61,686 nt of DNA from Phycicoccus avicenniae (GTDB lineage: Bacteria > Actinomycetota > Actinomycetes > Actinomycetales > Dermatophilaceae): contig NZ_JAGSNF010000002.1 of NCBI RefSeq assembly GCF_018139485.1, positions 1 to 61,686 on the forward strand, written 5' to 3'. The notes below the pieces were generated by a model that was not told the origin of the DNA, ran no database searches, and saw only the letters and a program-made list of their open reading frames with translations. Shown one piece after another: positions 28,173 through 36,776 of this stretch (positions within the stretch are counted from its first letter, which is position 1; each line of letters begins with the position of its first letter). A program made the position numbers and the translations under genes.

Positions 28173-29195
28173 GTGCGCGGAGTCGTCATGCACACCGCCG
28201 GGGACGTCCGGGTCGAGGACCGCCCTGACCCCGAGATCCTCGAGCCGACCGACGCCGTCATCACCCTGGCCGCGACGTGCGTCTGCGGGTCCGACCTCTG
28301 GCCGTACCGCGGCGTCGAGCCCGCAGACCACCAGGTGATGGGCCACGAGTACATCGGCGTCGTCGAGGAGGTCGGCTCCGCCGTGGAGACCGTGGCCCCC
28401 GGCGACTTCGTCGTCGGCTCCTTCGTCATCTCGGACAACACGTGCGAGATCTGCCGGGCCGGCTTCCAGTCCAAGTGCGTCCACGCGGAGTTCGTCGCGC
28501 AGACGATCGGGACGCAGGCCGAGAAGGCGCGGATCCCGCACGCGGACGGCACGCTCGTGAAGACCCCGGGCACCCCGGGGCCGGAGCTCTACCCCGCGCT
28601 GCTCGCCGCGTCCGACGTGCTCGGGACCGGCTGGTTCGCCGCGGTGGCCGCGGAGGCCGGTCCGGGCAGGACCGTCGCCGTCGTCGGTGACGGTGCCGTC
28701 GGCCTCATGGCCGTCCTCGCCGCACGGGAGCTCGGTGCCGAGCGGATCATCGCGATGTCGCGCCACCCCGAGCGGCAGCGTCTCGCGCGTCACTACGGCG
28801 CGACCGACATCGTCGAGGAGCGTGGCGACGAGGGCGTCGAGAAGGTCAAGGAGCTGACCGGCGGCCTCGGCGCGCACTCGGTCATCGAGGCCGTCGGGAC
28901 GCAGGAGTCGTTCATGCAGGCCGTCGGCATCACCCGAGGCGGAGGCCACCTGGGCTACGTCGGGGTCAACCACGATGTGCAGATCCCCGGGATCGAGCTG
29001 TTCTTTGCGGGGATCCACGCGCTCGGCGGCCCGGCTCCGGTCCGCCGGTTCCTGCCCGACCTGCTCGAGCGGATCTGGGCCGGCGAGATCGACCCGGGCC
29101 TCGTCTTCGACCTGACGCTCCCGCTCGAGGATGCGGCCGAGGCGTACCGGGCGATGGACGAGCGTCGCGCGACGAAGGTCATGCTGACGCTGTGA
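28173..29195 (+). CDS. Zinc-dependent alcohol dehydrogenase family protein
   Basis: The 340-residue medium-chain dehydrogenase has the catalytic-zinc Cys in CVCGSDLWPY, the GHEYIGVVEEVG motif with a zinc His/Glu, and structural-zinc-type cysteines in NTCEICRAGFQSKC. The Rossmann motif is VVGDGAVGLMAVLAA. These features support an NAD(P)-linked oxidation of an alcohol or sugar alcohol. A GTG start six bases after AGAAGGGAG is preferred over ATG 28188. The XRE regulator immediately downstream may control it. A long-spaced 8-bp inverted repeat (28102-28109 with 28148-28155) lies in the leader. Substrate unknown. Confidence 0.88.
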   Translation: MRGVVMHTAGDVRVEDRPDPEILEPTDAVITLAATCVCGSDLWPYRGVEPADHQVMGHEYIGVVEEVGSAVETVAPGDFVVGSFVISDNTCEICRAGFQSKCVHAEFVAQTIGTQAEKARIPHADGTLVKTPGTPGPELYPALLAASDVLGTGWFAAVAAEAGPGRTVAVVGDGAVGLMAVLAARELGAERIIAMSRHPERQRLARHYGATDIVEERGDEGVEKVKELTGGLGAHSVIEAVGTQESFMQAVGITRGGGHLGYVGVNHDVQIPGIELFFAGIHALGGPAPVRRFLPDLLERIWAGEIDPGLVFDLTLPLEDAAEAYRAMDERRATKVMLTL

Positions 29196-29238
29196 CGGGC
29201 GTGCACGGGTCAGCCGCTCGTACCCTGGAGATGTGGAC

Positions 29239-30111
29239 ATGACGGACGAGATCCGCGAGTTCCTCGCCTCGCGACGCGCCAACGTCACCCCCGCGCAGGT
29301 CGGGATGCCGGCGGGGGGCGGCGAGCGGCGAGTTCCGGGCCTGCGACGTGAGGAGGTCGCCGTCCTCGCGGGTGTGAGCGTCGACTACTACACGAAGCTC
29401 GAGCGGGGCCGCGTGACGAGCGCCTCCGACGCGGTGCTCGGCGCGATCGCGACCGCCCTGCGGCTCACCGACGCCGAGCGGGCGCACCTCTTCGCGCTCT
29501 TCCGCCCGTCTCGGTCGGGGCGGCGTGCGCCCGCCGGCGGACGTGCCGGTCTGCCCGAGTCGCTGCAGCGGATGCTCGACAGCATGACCGTGCCGGCGCT
29601 CGCCTACGACGCCTGCCAGGACGTCGTCGGCGCCAACCTCCTCGGGCGGGCGATGTTCGCGCCGGTGTTCGAGGCGGCACGCCCCAACCTCGCCCGGTTC
29701 ACCTTCCTCGACCCGCGGGCGCAGTCCTTCTTCGAGGACTGGGACCTCGCGTGCAGCCTCAACGCCGCGATGCTGCGGTACGAGGCCGGCCGGGACCCGC
29801 TGGCGGAGGACGTCACCGCCCTCGTCGGCGAGCTCTCGACGCGCAGCCCCGTCTTTCGCGCCCACTGGGCCGCCCGCGACGTCCACGAGCACCGCTCGGG
29901 GCGCAAGGTGTTCCACCACCCCGAGGTCGGCGACCTCGAGGCCGACTACGACGTGCTCGCCGTCCCCGGGGGGTCGGGGGTCTCCGTCACCTCGTACACG
30001 GCGCCCGCGGGCTCGGCGACCGCCGAGAGGTTCGCGCTCCTCGCGAGCCTCGCGGCGAGCCGGACCCGCGAGGCCGTGCGGCCGGCACCCGCCGAGCCCA
30101 CCGGCGGCTGA
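29239..30111 (+). CDS. XRE family regulator with MmyB-like ligand domain
   Basis: The ~290-residue protein has an N-terminal helix-turn-helix (EEVAVLAGVSVDYYTKLERGR, about residues 35-55). A C-terminal MmyB/MLTR-like domain follows, with the usual SLQRMLDSM, PALAYDACQDVVGAN and FLDPRAQSFFEDW segments. Such regulators commonly control neighbouring short- or medium-chain dehydrogenases, here the Zn-ADH 44 bases upstream. The ATG at 29239 has GGAG eight bases upstream. GTG 29233, six bases after a TACCCT -10-like sequence, is a leaderless alternative adding two residues. Confidence 0.85.
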   Translation: MTDEIREFLASRRANVTPAQVGMPAGGGERRVPGLRREEVAVLAGVSVDYYTKLERGRVTSASDAVLGAIATALRLTDAERAHLFALFRPSRSGRRAPAGGRAGLPESLQRMLDSMTVPALAYDACQDVVGANLLGRAMFAPVFEAARPNLARFTFLDPRAQSFFEDWDLACSLNAAMLRYEAGRDPLAEDVTALVGELSTRSPVFRAHWAARDVHEHRSGRKVFHHPEVGDLEADYDVLAVPGGSGVSVTSYTAPAGSATAERFALLASLAASRTREAVRPAPAEPTGG

Positions 30112-30137
30112 TCCGTCGAGGACCGGCCGTGCCGAGG

Positions 30138-30764
30138 TCAGGGCTCGGGCGGCCAGGCGAGCGCGGGGTCGACGAGGCCGACCGCGCGCCGCACCTGGTC
30201 CGCGAGCGAGCGGTCGCGCGGGTTCGTCACGGCGAGCCCGTGGACCATCCGCACGAGGAGGAACAGGTCCTCGACCTCGAGGTCCTCGCGCACGATGCCG
30301 GCCTCCCGGGCCTGCTCGAGCCGCCCGGCGAGGATGCCGGCCATCCGGTCGGCGGCCCCGATCGCGGCCCCCGCGTCGGCGGCGTGGGCGACGACCTCGA
30401 CGAACGCCGTCGACTCCAGGAGGGTCTCGACCATCCGGCGCCACACGAGGACGAGGCCGTCCGGGCCGGGATGGGCGGCGGCGTGGGCCTCGATCGCGTC
30501 GAGGTTGCCCTCGAACGCGGCGGTCGCGAGCTCGAGCCGGCCGGGGAAGTGCCGGTAGAGCACTCCCTGGCCGACGCCGGCCTCCTGGGCGATCGTGCTG
30601 AGCGGCACCCGGTATCCGTGCGCCACGAACAGTCGCCGGGCGGCGGCGAGGATCTTCTCGCGGTTCTCCGCGGCCGCCGCCGGTCCCCGGTTCGCCCCCC
30701 GAGGCGCGGACGACCGTGGCGGGGTCTGCCCGAGGGTCTTGCGGGCGCGGCGGGGCGGCGGCAT
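30138..30764 (-). CDS. TetR family transcriptional regulator
   Basis: The 208-residue repressor has a basic N-terminal tail and a TetR helix-turn-helix (ILAAARRLFVAHGYRVPLSTIAQEAG with VLYRHFPGRLELA). A ligand-binding helical domain follows. It is divergent from the flavoprotein gene at 30824 and flanks a 26-bp inverted repeat that is a likely operator for both. No strong ribosome site precedes ATG 30764. The ligand is unknown; regulation of the oxidoreductase pair downstream is the natural reading. It converges with the XRE gene with 26 bases between stops. Confidence 0.87.
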   Translation of the reverse strand: MPPPRRARKTLGQTPPRSSAPRGANRGPAAAAENREKILAAARRLFVAHGYRVPLSTIAQEAGVGQGVLYRHFPGRLELATAAFEGNLDAIEAHAAAHPGPDGLVLVWRRMVETLLESTAFVEVVAHAADAGAAIGAADRMAGILAGRLEQAREAGIVREDLEVEDLFLLVRMVHGLAVTNPRDRSLADQVRRAVGLVDPALAWPPEP

Positions 30765-30776
30765 GCTGGTGAGCGT

Positions 30777-30802
30777 ACAACCGGACAACAGTGTCCGGTT
30801 GT
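30777..30802. promoter_or_regulatory. TetR operator candidate
   Basis: ACAACCGGACA-ACAG-TGTCCGGTTGT has perfect 11-bp arms around four bases. It sits between the TetR start and the divergent flavoprotein start, 22 bases upstream of the latter. Size and place fit a TetR dimer site acting on both promoters. Confidence 0.75.
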
Positions 30803-30823
30803 GTCGAGCCCGCAGGAGCCGCC

Positions 30824-32497
30824 ATGACCGCCGTCGTCGCCGACCACACCCACGACGCCGTCGCCGCCGACCACACCCACGCCGTCGTCGGTGCGGCCCT
30901 TCCCGCCGCCGACCTCGGGCTGTCGGTCCTCGTCGTCGAGGGGAGCGGCCTGTGGGGTGGCAGCTCCTCGATGTCCGGGGGCGGGGTGTGGCTGCCGGAC
31001 AACCCGCTCATGCGCCGGGACGGGGCGGGCGACTCGCGTGAGGAGGCGCTGGAGTACCTCGAGCGGACCGTCGGCGACGCCGGGCCGGCGACGTCCCGGG
31101 CCCGGAAGGAGGCGTTCGTCGACGGCGTCCGCCCGCTCGTCGAGATGCTCGAGCGGCTCGGCATGACGTTCGCCCGGGCCGCGGACTACCCGGACTACTA
31201 CCCCGAGCTGCCCGGTGGGAAGGTCGGCCGTGCGATCGAGGTCCGCCCCTTCGACGTCCGCCGCATCGGCCCCTGGTGGGCGACGTCCCGCGGCAAGAAG
31301 GAGGGGGTCCCGGCCCCGGTCATGACCGACGACTTCTGGCTGCTCCAGCGGGCCTGGTCGACACCCGGCGGCATGGTCCGCGGCGCGAAGGTCGCCGGCC
31401 GGGTGCTCGCGATGGCGGCTCGTCGCCAGTGGCAGGTCGGGATGGGTGCCGGGCTGACGGCCGCGCTCATGGACGTCGTCCAGCGGCAGGGGACGCAGGT
31501 CTGGACCGGGACCCCGGTCGAGGAGCTCGTCGTCGAGGACGACCGGGTCGTCGGCGTCCGCGTCGTCCGCGACGGCCGGCCGGTCACCGTCGCGGCGACC
31601 CGCGGGGTGGTCCTCGCCGGGGGCGGCTTCGACCACAACGCCGAGATGCGCGAGCGTTTCCACGGCGTCGACGGCTCCTGGTCCTCCGGGGCGGCGTCCA
31701 ACGTCGGGTCGGTCATCGAGATCGCCGAGAAGGCCGGTGCCGACACCGACCTCATGGACGACGCCTGGTGGGGTGGGTCGGTACCGCCCGCGAGCCCGCA
31801 GGACCGCGCCGGGTTCATGGTGAGCGAGCGGTCCGTCCCGTTCTCGATCATCGTCGACGCCTCCGGGCGCCGGTTCGCCAACGAGTCCGAGTCCTACGTC
31901 GACCTCGGGCACCACATGTTCGAGCGCCGTGAGGAGGTGCCCGGCCGCTTCTGGATGGTGAGCGACCGGCGGCACGCCCGGCGCTACCTGCGCTCCTACG
32001 CGATGGATCCCCGCGTGCTGAAGCGGATGCGGGCGGCGGGCATCCTCCACGAGGAGCCGACGCTCGAGGCGCTCGCGGGGCGGATCGGGGTGGAGAGCGC
32101 GGCACTGCGCTCGACCGTCGAGCGGTTCAACGGGTTCGCCCGCACCGGCGTCGACCACGACTTCGGCCGGGGCAACTCCGCCTACGACCGTTACTACGGC
32201 GACCCGACGGTCCACCCCAACCCCAACCTCGGGCCGATCGAGCGCGGGCCTTTCACCGCTGTCGAGGTCGTCCCCGGCGACCTCGGGACCAAGGGCGGGG
32301 TCGTCACGGACGAGCACGCGAGGGCGCTGCGGTCCGACGGGTCGGTGGTCGAGGGGCTCTTCGCGGCCGGGAACTGCAGCGCGTCGGTCATGGGTCGGAC
32401 CTATCCCGGACCGGGGTCGACACTGGGTCCGGCGCTCGTCTTCGGCCACCTCGCAGCACGCCATCTGTCCGCCGCGGCGACGGACGGGGACGCCTGA
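30824..32497 (+). CDS. 3-ketosteroid-dehydrogenase-like flavoprotein with defective N-terminus
   Basis: The 557-residue product resembles FAD-dependent 3-ketosteroid delta-1-dehydrogenases and fumarate-reductase-like oxidoreductases. It has VLVVEG with GGSSSMSGGGVWLP near residues 35-60, a central RGVVLAGGGFDHN, and the conserved C-terminal TYPGPGSTLGPALVFGHLAARH. The usual glycine-rich FAD loop (VVVGSGAAG, then A-A-L) is missing: the sequence runs HAVVGAALPAADLGL, seven to eight residues short. A 16-base direct repeat just upstream creates ADHTH twice. The protein may be inactive, have an unusual FAD site, or reflect a sequence error. The stop overlaps the SDR start. Confidence 0.8.
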   Translation: MTAVVADHTHDAVAADHTHAVVGAALPAADLGLSVLVVEGSGLWGGSSSMSGGGVWLPDNPLMRRDGAGDSREEALEYLERTVGDAGPATSRARKEAFVDGVRPLVEMLERLGMTFARAADYPDYYPELPGGKVGRAIEVRPFDVRRIGPWWATSRGKKEGVPAPVMTDDFWLLQRAWSTPGGMVRGAKVAGRVLAMAARRQWQVGMGAGLTAALMDVVQRQGTQVWTGTPVEELVVEDDRVVGVRVVRDGRPVTVAATRGVVLAGGGFDHNAEMRERFHGVDGSWSSGAASNVGSVIEIAEKAGADTDLMDDAWWGGSVPPASPQDRAGFMVSERSVPFSIIVDASGRRFANESESYVDLGHHMFERREEVPGRFWMVSDRRHARRYLRSYAMDPRVLKRMRAAGILHEEPTLEALAGRIGVESAALRSTVERFNGFARTGVDHDFGRGNSAYDRYYGDPTVHPNPNLGPIERGPFTAVEVVPGDLGTKGGVVTDEHARALRSDGSVVEGLFAAGNCSASVMGRTYPGPGSTLGPALVFGHLAARHLSAAATDGDA

Positions 32498-33303
32498 TGG
32501 AGCTCACCGGACGCACCGCGGTCGTCACCGGCGGCGGCAACGGCATCGGGCGCGAGGTCGTCCTCGAGCTGCTGCGGCGGGGCGCCCGGGTGGCGGCCGT
32601 CGACCTGCGCGAGGACGGCCTCGCGGAGACCGCGGACCTCGCCGGGGCCGGCGAGCGACTGTCGACCCACGCCGTCGACGTCACCGACGCCGCGGCTGTG
32701 GCCGCCCTGCTGGAGGCGGTACTCACCTCGCACGGCTCGGTCGACGCGCTGCTCAACGTCGCCGGGATCATCCAGCCCTTCGTCCGGGTCGCCGACCTCG
32801 ATCAGGCCGTCGTCGACCGGGTCATGGCCGTGAACTTCCACGGCGTCGTCGGGACCGTCCGGGCCTTCCTGCCGCTGCTGCTGGAGCGCCCGGAGGCGGG
32901 GATCGTCAACGTCTCGAGCATGGGGGCGCTCGTCCCCGTCCCGGGCCAGGCGGTCTACGGGGCGAGCAAGGCGGCCGTCATGCTCTTCACCGAGGCCCTC
33001 TACGCCGAGCTGCGGGACACCCCGGTCGCGGTGACTGTCGTCTTCCCCGGAGGGGTGTCGACGCACATCACCGACAACTCCGGCGTGAGCATCCCGTCGG
33101 CCGGGGAGGAGGCGGGCTCCTCGATGTCGCTCACGACGCCGCAGGACGCCGGCCGGCAGGTCGTCGACGGCCTCGCCGACGGCTCCTTCCGCGTCGTCAT
33201 CGGCAAGGACGCACGAGCGATGGACGTGCTGTCGCGGATCTCCCCGCGCCGGGCCACCGACACCGTCGCCAAGCGGATGGCCCGCCTGCTCGACCGGGCC
33301 TGA
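32497..33303 (+). CDS. SDR family oxidoreductase
   Basis: A 268-residue classical short-chain dehydrogenase with GGGNGIGRE (about 11-19), the NVAGI motif, Ser141 in NVSSMG, and Tyr154/Lys158 in YGASK as catalytic residues. The cofactor is NAD(P)H; the substrate cannot be read. TGATG at 32495-32499 couples it to the flavoprotein gene, suggesting a two-step oxidation of a steroid-like or other ketone under TetR control. It converges with the araB gene with an 18-base gap. Confidence 0.88.
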   Translation: MELTGRTAVVTGGGNGIGREVVLELLRRGARVAAVDLREDGLAETADLAGAGERLSTHAVDVTDAAAVAALLEAVLTSHGSVDALLNVAGIIQPFVRVADLDQAVVDRVMAVNFHGVVGTVRAFLPLLLERPEAGIVNVSSMGALVPVPGQAVYGASKAAVMLFTEALYAELRDTPVAVTVVFPGGVSTHITDNSGVSIPSAGEEAGSSMSLTTPQDAGRQVVDGLADGSFRVVIGKDARAMDVLSRISPRRATDTVAKRMARLLDRA

Positions 33304-33321
33304 CCCGGGGTCGAGCCGGGC

Positions 33322-34923
33322 TCAGCAGGCGTCGACCGCGGCGCGCTCGACGGCCAGGCCCGCCTCGTACCGGGTGAGGTAGGACCGGAAGCCCTCGACG
33401 TCGGCGGGGTCGGGCTCGACGACGCTCGAGGCCGCGTCGGCGAAGACGTGGGTGTCGAGCCACGAGGCGAGGTCGGCGCCGCTGTCGTCGGCGAGGTAGC
33501 ACGCGAGGACGGCGATGCCCCACGCGCCGCCCTCCGCAGCGCTCTCGCCGACCGCGACGCGGGTGTCGAGCGCACCGGCGAGCAGGCGCTGCGCCACCCC
33601 GGCGGTCCGGAAGATGCCGCCGTGTCCGACGACGACGTCGAGGTCGACCCCCTCGTCGTCGAGGATCCGCATCCCGAGGGCCAGCGTCGCGAACGCCCCG
33701 AGGACCTGGGCGCGGACGAAGGTCCCGAGGCTCAGACGGCTGTCGGGAGTCCGCAGGTAGAGCGGGCGCCCCTCGTCGAGGCCCGTCACCGGTTCACCGG
33801 ACAGGTAGTTGTAGGCGAGGACTCCGCCCGCGTCGGCCTCCGCGTCGAGAGCCGCGGAGAGCATGGCCCGGAACACCTCGTCGCGGCCGGCCGGCGAGCC
33901 GACGGCCTCGACGAGCTCGGCGAAGACGCCGGCCCAGGCGTCGAGCTCGCTCGCGCCGTTGTTGCAGTGCACCATCGCCACCGGGTCCCCGGACGGGGTC
34001 GTCACCATGTCGATCTCCTCGTGCACCCGGGCGAGGGGCTGCTCGAGGACGGCCATCGCGAAGATGCTCGTCCCGACGCTCACGTTGCCGGTCCGGGGGG
34101 CCACGGCGTTCGTCGCGACCATGCCGGTCCCCGCGTCGCCCTCGGGCGGACAGAGCGGCGCGCCGGGGGAGAGGGCGCCCGTCGCGTCGAGCAGGGCCGC
34201 GCCGTCCGCGGTGAGGTGACCGGCGTCCCGACCGGCCGGGAGGACCCGCGGCAGCAGCGCCTCGAGGGAGACCCCGTCGAGGCGCTCGGCGAGGCGCGCG
34301 TCGTACCGGGCGACGAGGTCGGCGTCGTAGGTCCCGGTGGCGGCATCGATCGGGAACATGCCCGAGGCGTCGCCGACCCCGAGGACGTGCTCCCCGGTGA
34401 GCCGGCGGTGGACCCAGCCGGCGAGGGTCGTCAGGCTCGCGACCTGCGCCACGTGGGGCTCGTCGTCGAGGACCGCCTGGTAGTGGTGCGCCACCGACCA
34501 GCGCAGCGGGATGTTGACGCCGAGCAGCTCGGTGAGCTCACCCGCCGCCGGGCCGGTCGTCGTGTTGCGCCAGGTGCGGAACGGGACGAGGAGCGCGCCC
34601 GCCTCGTCGAAGGCGAGGTAGCCGTGCATCATCGCCGAGACCCCGAGCGCGCCGAGGGCCGTCGGGCGCACGCCGTGGCGCTCCTGCGCGTCGTCCGCCA
34701 TCGCGCCGTAGGCCTCGCGCAGTCCGGACCACACGTCGTCCTCGGTGTAGGTCCACGTCCGGTCGACGAAACGGTTCTCCCACGCGTGCCCACCGCTCGC
34801 GAGCGGACGGCCGTCGGGGGCGACGAGCACCGCCTTGATCCGGGTGGACCCGAGCTCGATCCCGAGCACGGCGCGGCCCTGGCTGATGACGTCGGCGTCG
34901 GGCGATGCGGCGGCGGTGGTCAT
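33322..34923 (-). CDS. araB: FGGY-family carbohydrate kinase, probable L-ribulokinase
   Basis: The 533-residue kinase has the FGGY N-terminal ATP motif GIELGSTRIKAVL, a substrate-loop WENRFV segment, a middle GTGMVATNAV, and a C-terminal GHGGIFRTAGVAQRLLAGAL with GESAAEGGAWGIA. Family kinases phosphorylate ribulose, xylulose or gluconate. Being divergent from lacI-araD-araA makes L-ribulose the likely substrate, though xylulokinase activity cannot be excluded. The ATG at 34923 has AAGGAG eight bases upstream; a longer in-frame start at 34953 would enter the shared promoter. The 76-base intergenic region holds the LacI operator. Confidence 0.82.
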   Translation of the reverse strand: MTTAAASPDADVISQGRAVLGIELGSTRIKAVLVAPDGRPLASGGHAWENRFVDRTWTYTEDDVWSGLREAYGAMADDAQERHGVRPTALGALGVSAMMHGYLAFDEAGALLVPFRTWRNTTTGPAAGELTELLGVNIPLRWSVAHHYQAVLDDEPHVAQVASLTTLAGWVHRRLTGEHVLGVGDASGMFPIDAATGTYDADLVARYDARLAERLDGVSLEALLPRVLPAGRDAGHLTADGAALLDATGALSPGAPLCPPEGDAGTGMVATNAVAPRTGNVSVGTSIFAMAVLEQPLARVHEEIDMVTTPSGDPVAMVHCNNGASELDAWAGVFAELVEAVGSPAGRDEVFRAMLSAALDAEADAGGVLAYNYLSGEPVTGLDEGRPLYLRTPDSRLSLGTFVRAQVLGAFATLALGMRILDDEGVDLDVVVGHGGIFRTAGVAQRLLAGALDTRVAVGESAAEGGAWGIAVLACYLADDSGADLASWLDTHVFADAASSVVEPDPADVEGFRSYLTRYEAGLAVERAAVDAC

Positions 34924-34946
34924 GGGGAGGGCTCCTTCGGTCGGCG

Positions 34947-34975
34947 TTGACACCGTGAATGTTAGCGTTCACAAT
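34947..34975 (+). promoter_or_regulatory. Promoter with LacI-type operator between araB and lacI-araDA
   Basis: TTGACA (34947-34952) and CACAAT (34970-34975) are 17 bases apart. The operator-like TGTTAGCGTTCACA (34960-34973, 10 of 14 symmetric, central CG) overlaps the -10. A wider symmetric GTGAA...TTCAC frame (34955-34972) surrounds it. Autoregulation and arabinose induction are likely. Confidence 0.6.
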
Positions 34976-34999
34976 CGTCGCGGACAACGGAGGTCGATG

Positions 35000-36031
35000 A
35001 TGACGGTCGAAGAGGGGCGCCGCCCCGTGCTGGCGGACGTCGCCCGGGTGGCGGGTGTCTCCCACCAGACCGTCTCGCGCGTCGTCAACGGCGCCGACCA
35101 CATCCGTCCGGCGACCCGCGACAAGGTGCTCGCCGCCATCGACGAGCTCGGCTACCGGCCCAACACGACGGCTCGCGCGCTCGTCCGCGGACGCTCCGGG
35201 ATCATCGGCGTCGTCGCGACCGCCGCCGTCGAGTTCGGCACGGCGAGCATCGAGCGGACCATCGAGCTCGCCGCGAGCGAGGCAGGCTTCCTCGCGACGT
35301 CGGTCAACCTGCCGGAGCTGACGCCCAAGGCGTTCGCCCGCGCGGCCGAGCACCTGCGCACCCTCGGGGTCGAGGCCGTCGTCATGGTCGTCGGGCACGA
35401 CGAGGCGCTCCGGCTCGCCCGGGCCCAGACCGTCGGGGTCCCCGTCGTCATCGCCCAGGGCGACCTGGGGGAGGGGGCCGCCGGGGTCGGGGTCGACCAG
35501 GTGGCCGGCTCGCGCGCCGCGACGCGGCACCTGCTGGACCTCGGGCACCGGGCGGTCGTCCACGTGGCCGGCCCGCTCGACTGGGCGGAGGCCCGGGCCC
35601 GGCTCGAGGGCTGGCGCGCCACGATGCACGAGGCGGGTCTGGCCGCCGAGGACCCCCTCGTCGGCGACTGGAGCTCGCAGAGCGGCTACGAGGCGGGGCT
35701 CCTGCTCCGCGACCGCCCCGACGTCACCGGCGTCGTCGCCGCCAACGACCAGATGGCCCTCGGCGTGCTCCGCGCGCTCCACGAGACCGGTCGCCGGGTG
35801 CCCCACGACGTGAGCGTCGTCGGCTTCGACGACATCCCCGAGGCGGGCTACCTGCTCCCGCCGCTCACGACCGTGCGCCAGGACTTCGCCGCCATCGGCC
35901 GGCGGGCCGTCGAGACCGTCCGACACCTCGTCGACGGCGGCTCGCCCGAACCCGCCCCGCTGCTCGTCCCCGAGCTCGTCGTCCGCGAGAGCACCGCACC
36001 ACCCACCCGTCCGAGGAGGACCCCCGCATGA
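35000..36031 (+). CDS. LacI family regulator of the arabinose genes
   Basis: The 343-residue LacI/GalR repressor carries the DNA-binding segment [22 protein letters not shown] at residues ~11-32 and the usual sugar-binding domain ([14 protein letters not shown], then [37 protein letters not shown]). Two adjacent ATGs (34997, 35000) exist; the second has better spacing from GGAGG. It overlaps araD by four bases, so regulator and pathway genes are co-transcribed. It is a functional analogue of AraR; L-arabinose or L-ribulose is the likely inducer. Confidence 0.88.
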   Translation: MTVEEGRRPVLADVARVAGVSHQTVSRVVNGADHIRPATRDKVLAAIDELGYRPNTTARALVRGRSGIIGVVATAAVEFGTASIERTIELAASEAGFLATSVNLPELTPKAFARAAEHLRTLGVEAVVMVVGHDEALRLARAQTVGVPVVIAQGDLGEGAAGVGVDQVAGSRAATRHLLDLGHRAVVHVAGPLDWAEARARLEGWRATMHEAGLAAEDPLVGDWSSQSGYEAGLLLRDRPDVTGVVAANDQMALGVLRALHETGRRVPHDVSVVGFDDIPEAGYLLPPLTTVRQDFAAIGRRAVETVRHLVDGGSPEPAPLLVPELVVRESTAPPTRPRRTPA

Positions 36032-36705
36032 CCGCCGTCACCGACGTCCGCGACACGATCGCCGCCCTGCGGCGCACCGTGAGCGACCTGCACCGCGAGC
36101 TGACCCGCTACGGGCTCGTCGTGTGGACCGCGGGCAACGTCTCCGCCCGCGTCCCCGGGCACGACCTCATGGTCATCAAGCCGTCCGGGGTGTCCTACGA
36201 CGACCTCACCCCGGAGTCGATGGTCGTCTGCGACCTCCACGGCGAGGTCGTCGAGGGCGACCGCGCCCCGTCCTCGGACACCGCCGCCGCGGCCTACGTC
36301 TACCGGCACATGCCCGAGGTGGGCGGTGTCGTGCACACCCACTCGACGTACGCCTGCGCCTGGGCGGCACGCGCCGAGCCGATCCCGTGCGTCCTCACGA
36401 TGATGGCCGACGAGTTCGGCGGCGACATCCCCGTCGGCCCGTTCGCCCTCATCGGCGACGACTCGATCGGCCGCGGCATCGTCGAGACGCTGCGGGGGTC
36501 GAACAGCCGGGCCGTCCTCATGGCCGGGCACGGCCCGTTCACCATCGGCAAGGACGCGAAGGACGCCGTCAAGGCCGCCGTCATGCTCGAGGACGTCGCC
36601 CGCTCGGTCCACGTCTCGCGTCAGCTCGGCGAGCCGCAGCGGATCGCCGAGTCCGACGTCGCCTCCCTCTTCGACCGCTACCAGAACGTCTACGGCCAGC
36701 GCTGA
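36028..36705 (+). CDS. araD: L-ribulose-5-phosphate 4-epimerase
   Basis: The 225-residue class II aldolase-family protein has [10 protein letters not shown] and [10 protein letters not shown] at the phosphate site, [32 protein letters not shown] with zinc histidines in HTHS, and GHGPFTIG with the third zinc histidine. It converts L-ribulose 5-phosphate to D-xylulose 5-phosphate, the last arabinose-specific step. The length is near the E. coli enzyme (231 residues). It overlaps the lacI stop (ATGA) and precedes araA by 71 bases, in which no structure is evident. Confidence 0.93.
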   Translation: MTAVTDVRDTIAALRRTVSDLHRELTRYGLVVWTAGNVSARVPGHDLMVIKPSGVSYDDLTPESMVVCDLHGEVVEGDRAPSSDTAAAAYVYRHMPEVGGVVHTHSTYACAWAARAEPIPCVLTMMADEFGGDIPVGPFALIGDDSIGRGIVETLRGSNSRAVLMAGHGPFTIGKDAKDAVKAAVMLEDVARSVHVSRQLGEPQRIAESDVASLFDRYQNVYGQR

Positions 36706-36776
36706 CCGCGCGCCGACTGCCTTCGCGTCCCGGCCGCGCCCCACCGACCCCGTCCCACCCGAGGAGCACCCACCAC

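Noticed and set aside
30765-30823. Longer starts for the TetR (TTG 30788) and flavoprotein (30791) genes
   Set aside because: Both would overlap the operator palindrome and add non-homologous residues; the ATGs at 30764 and 30824 are more sensible.
33304-33321. Terminator between the SDR and araB genes
   Set aside because: Only a 5-bp CCCGG/CCGGG pairing exists in and around the 18-base gap, which is too weak to call in this GC-rich DNA.
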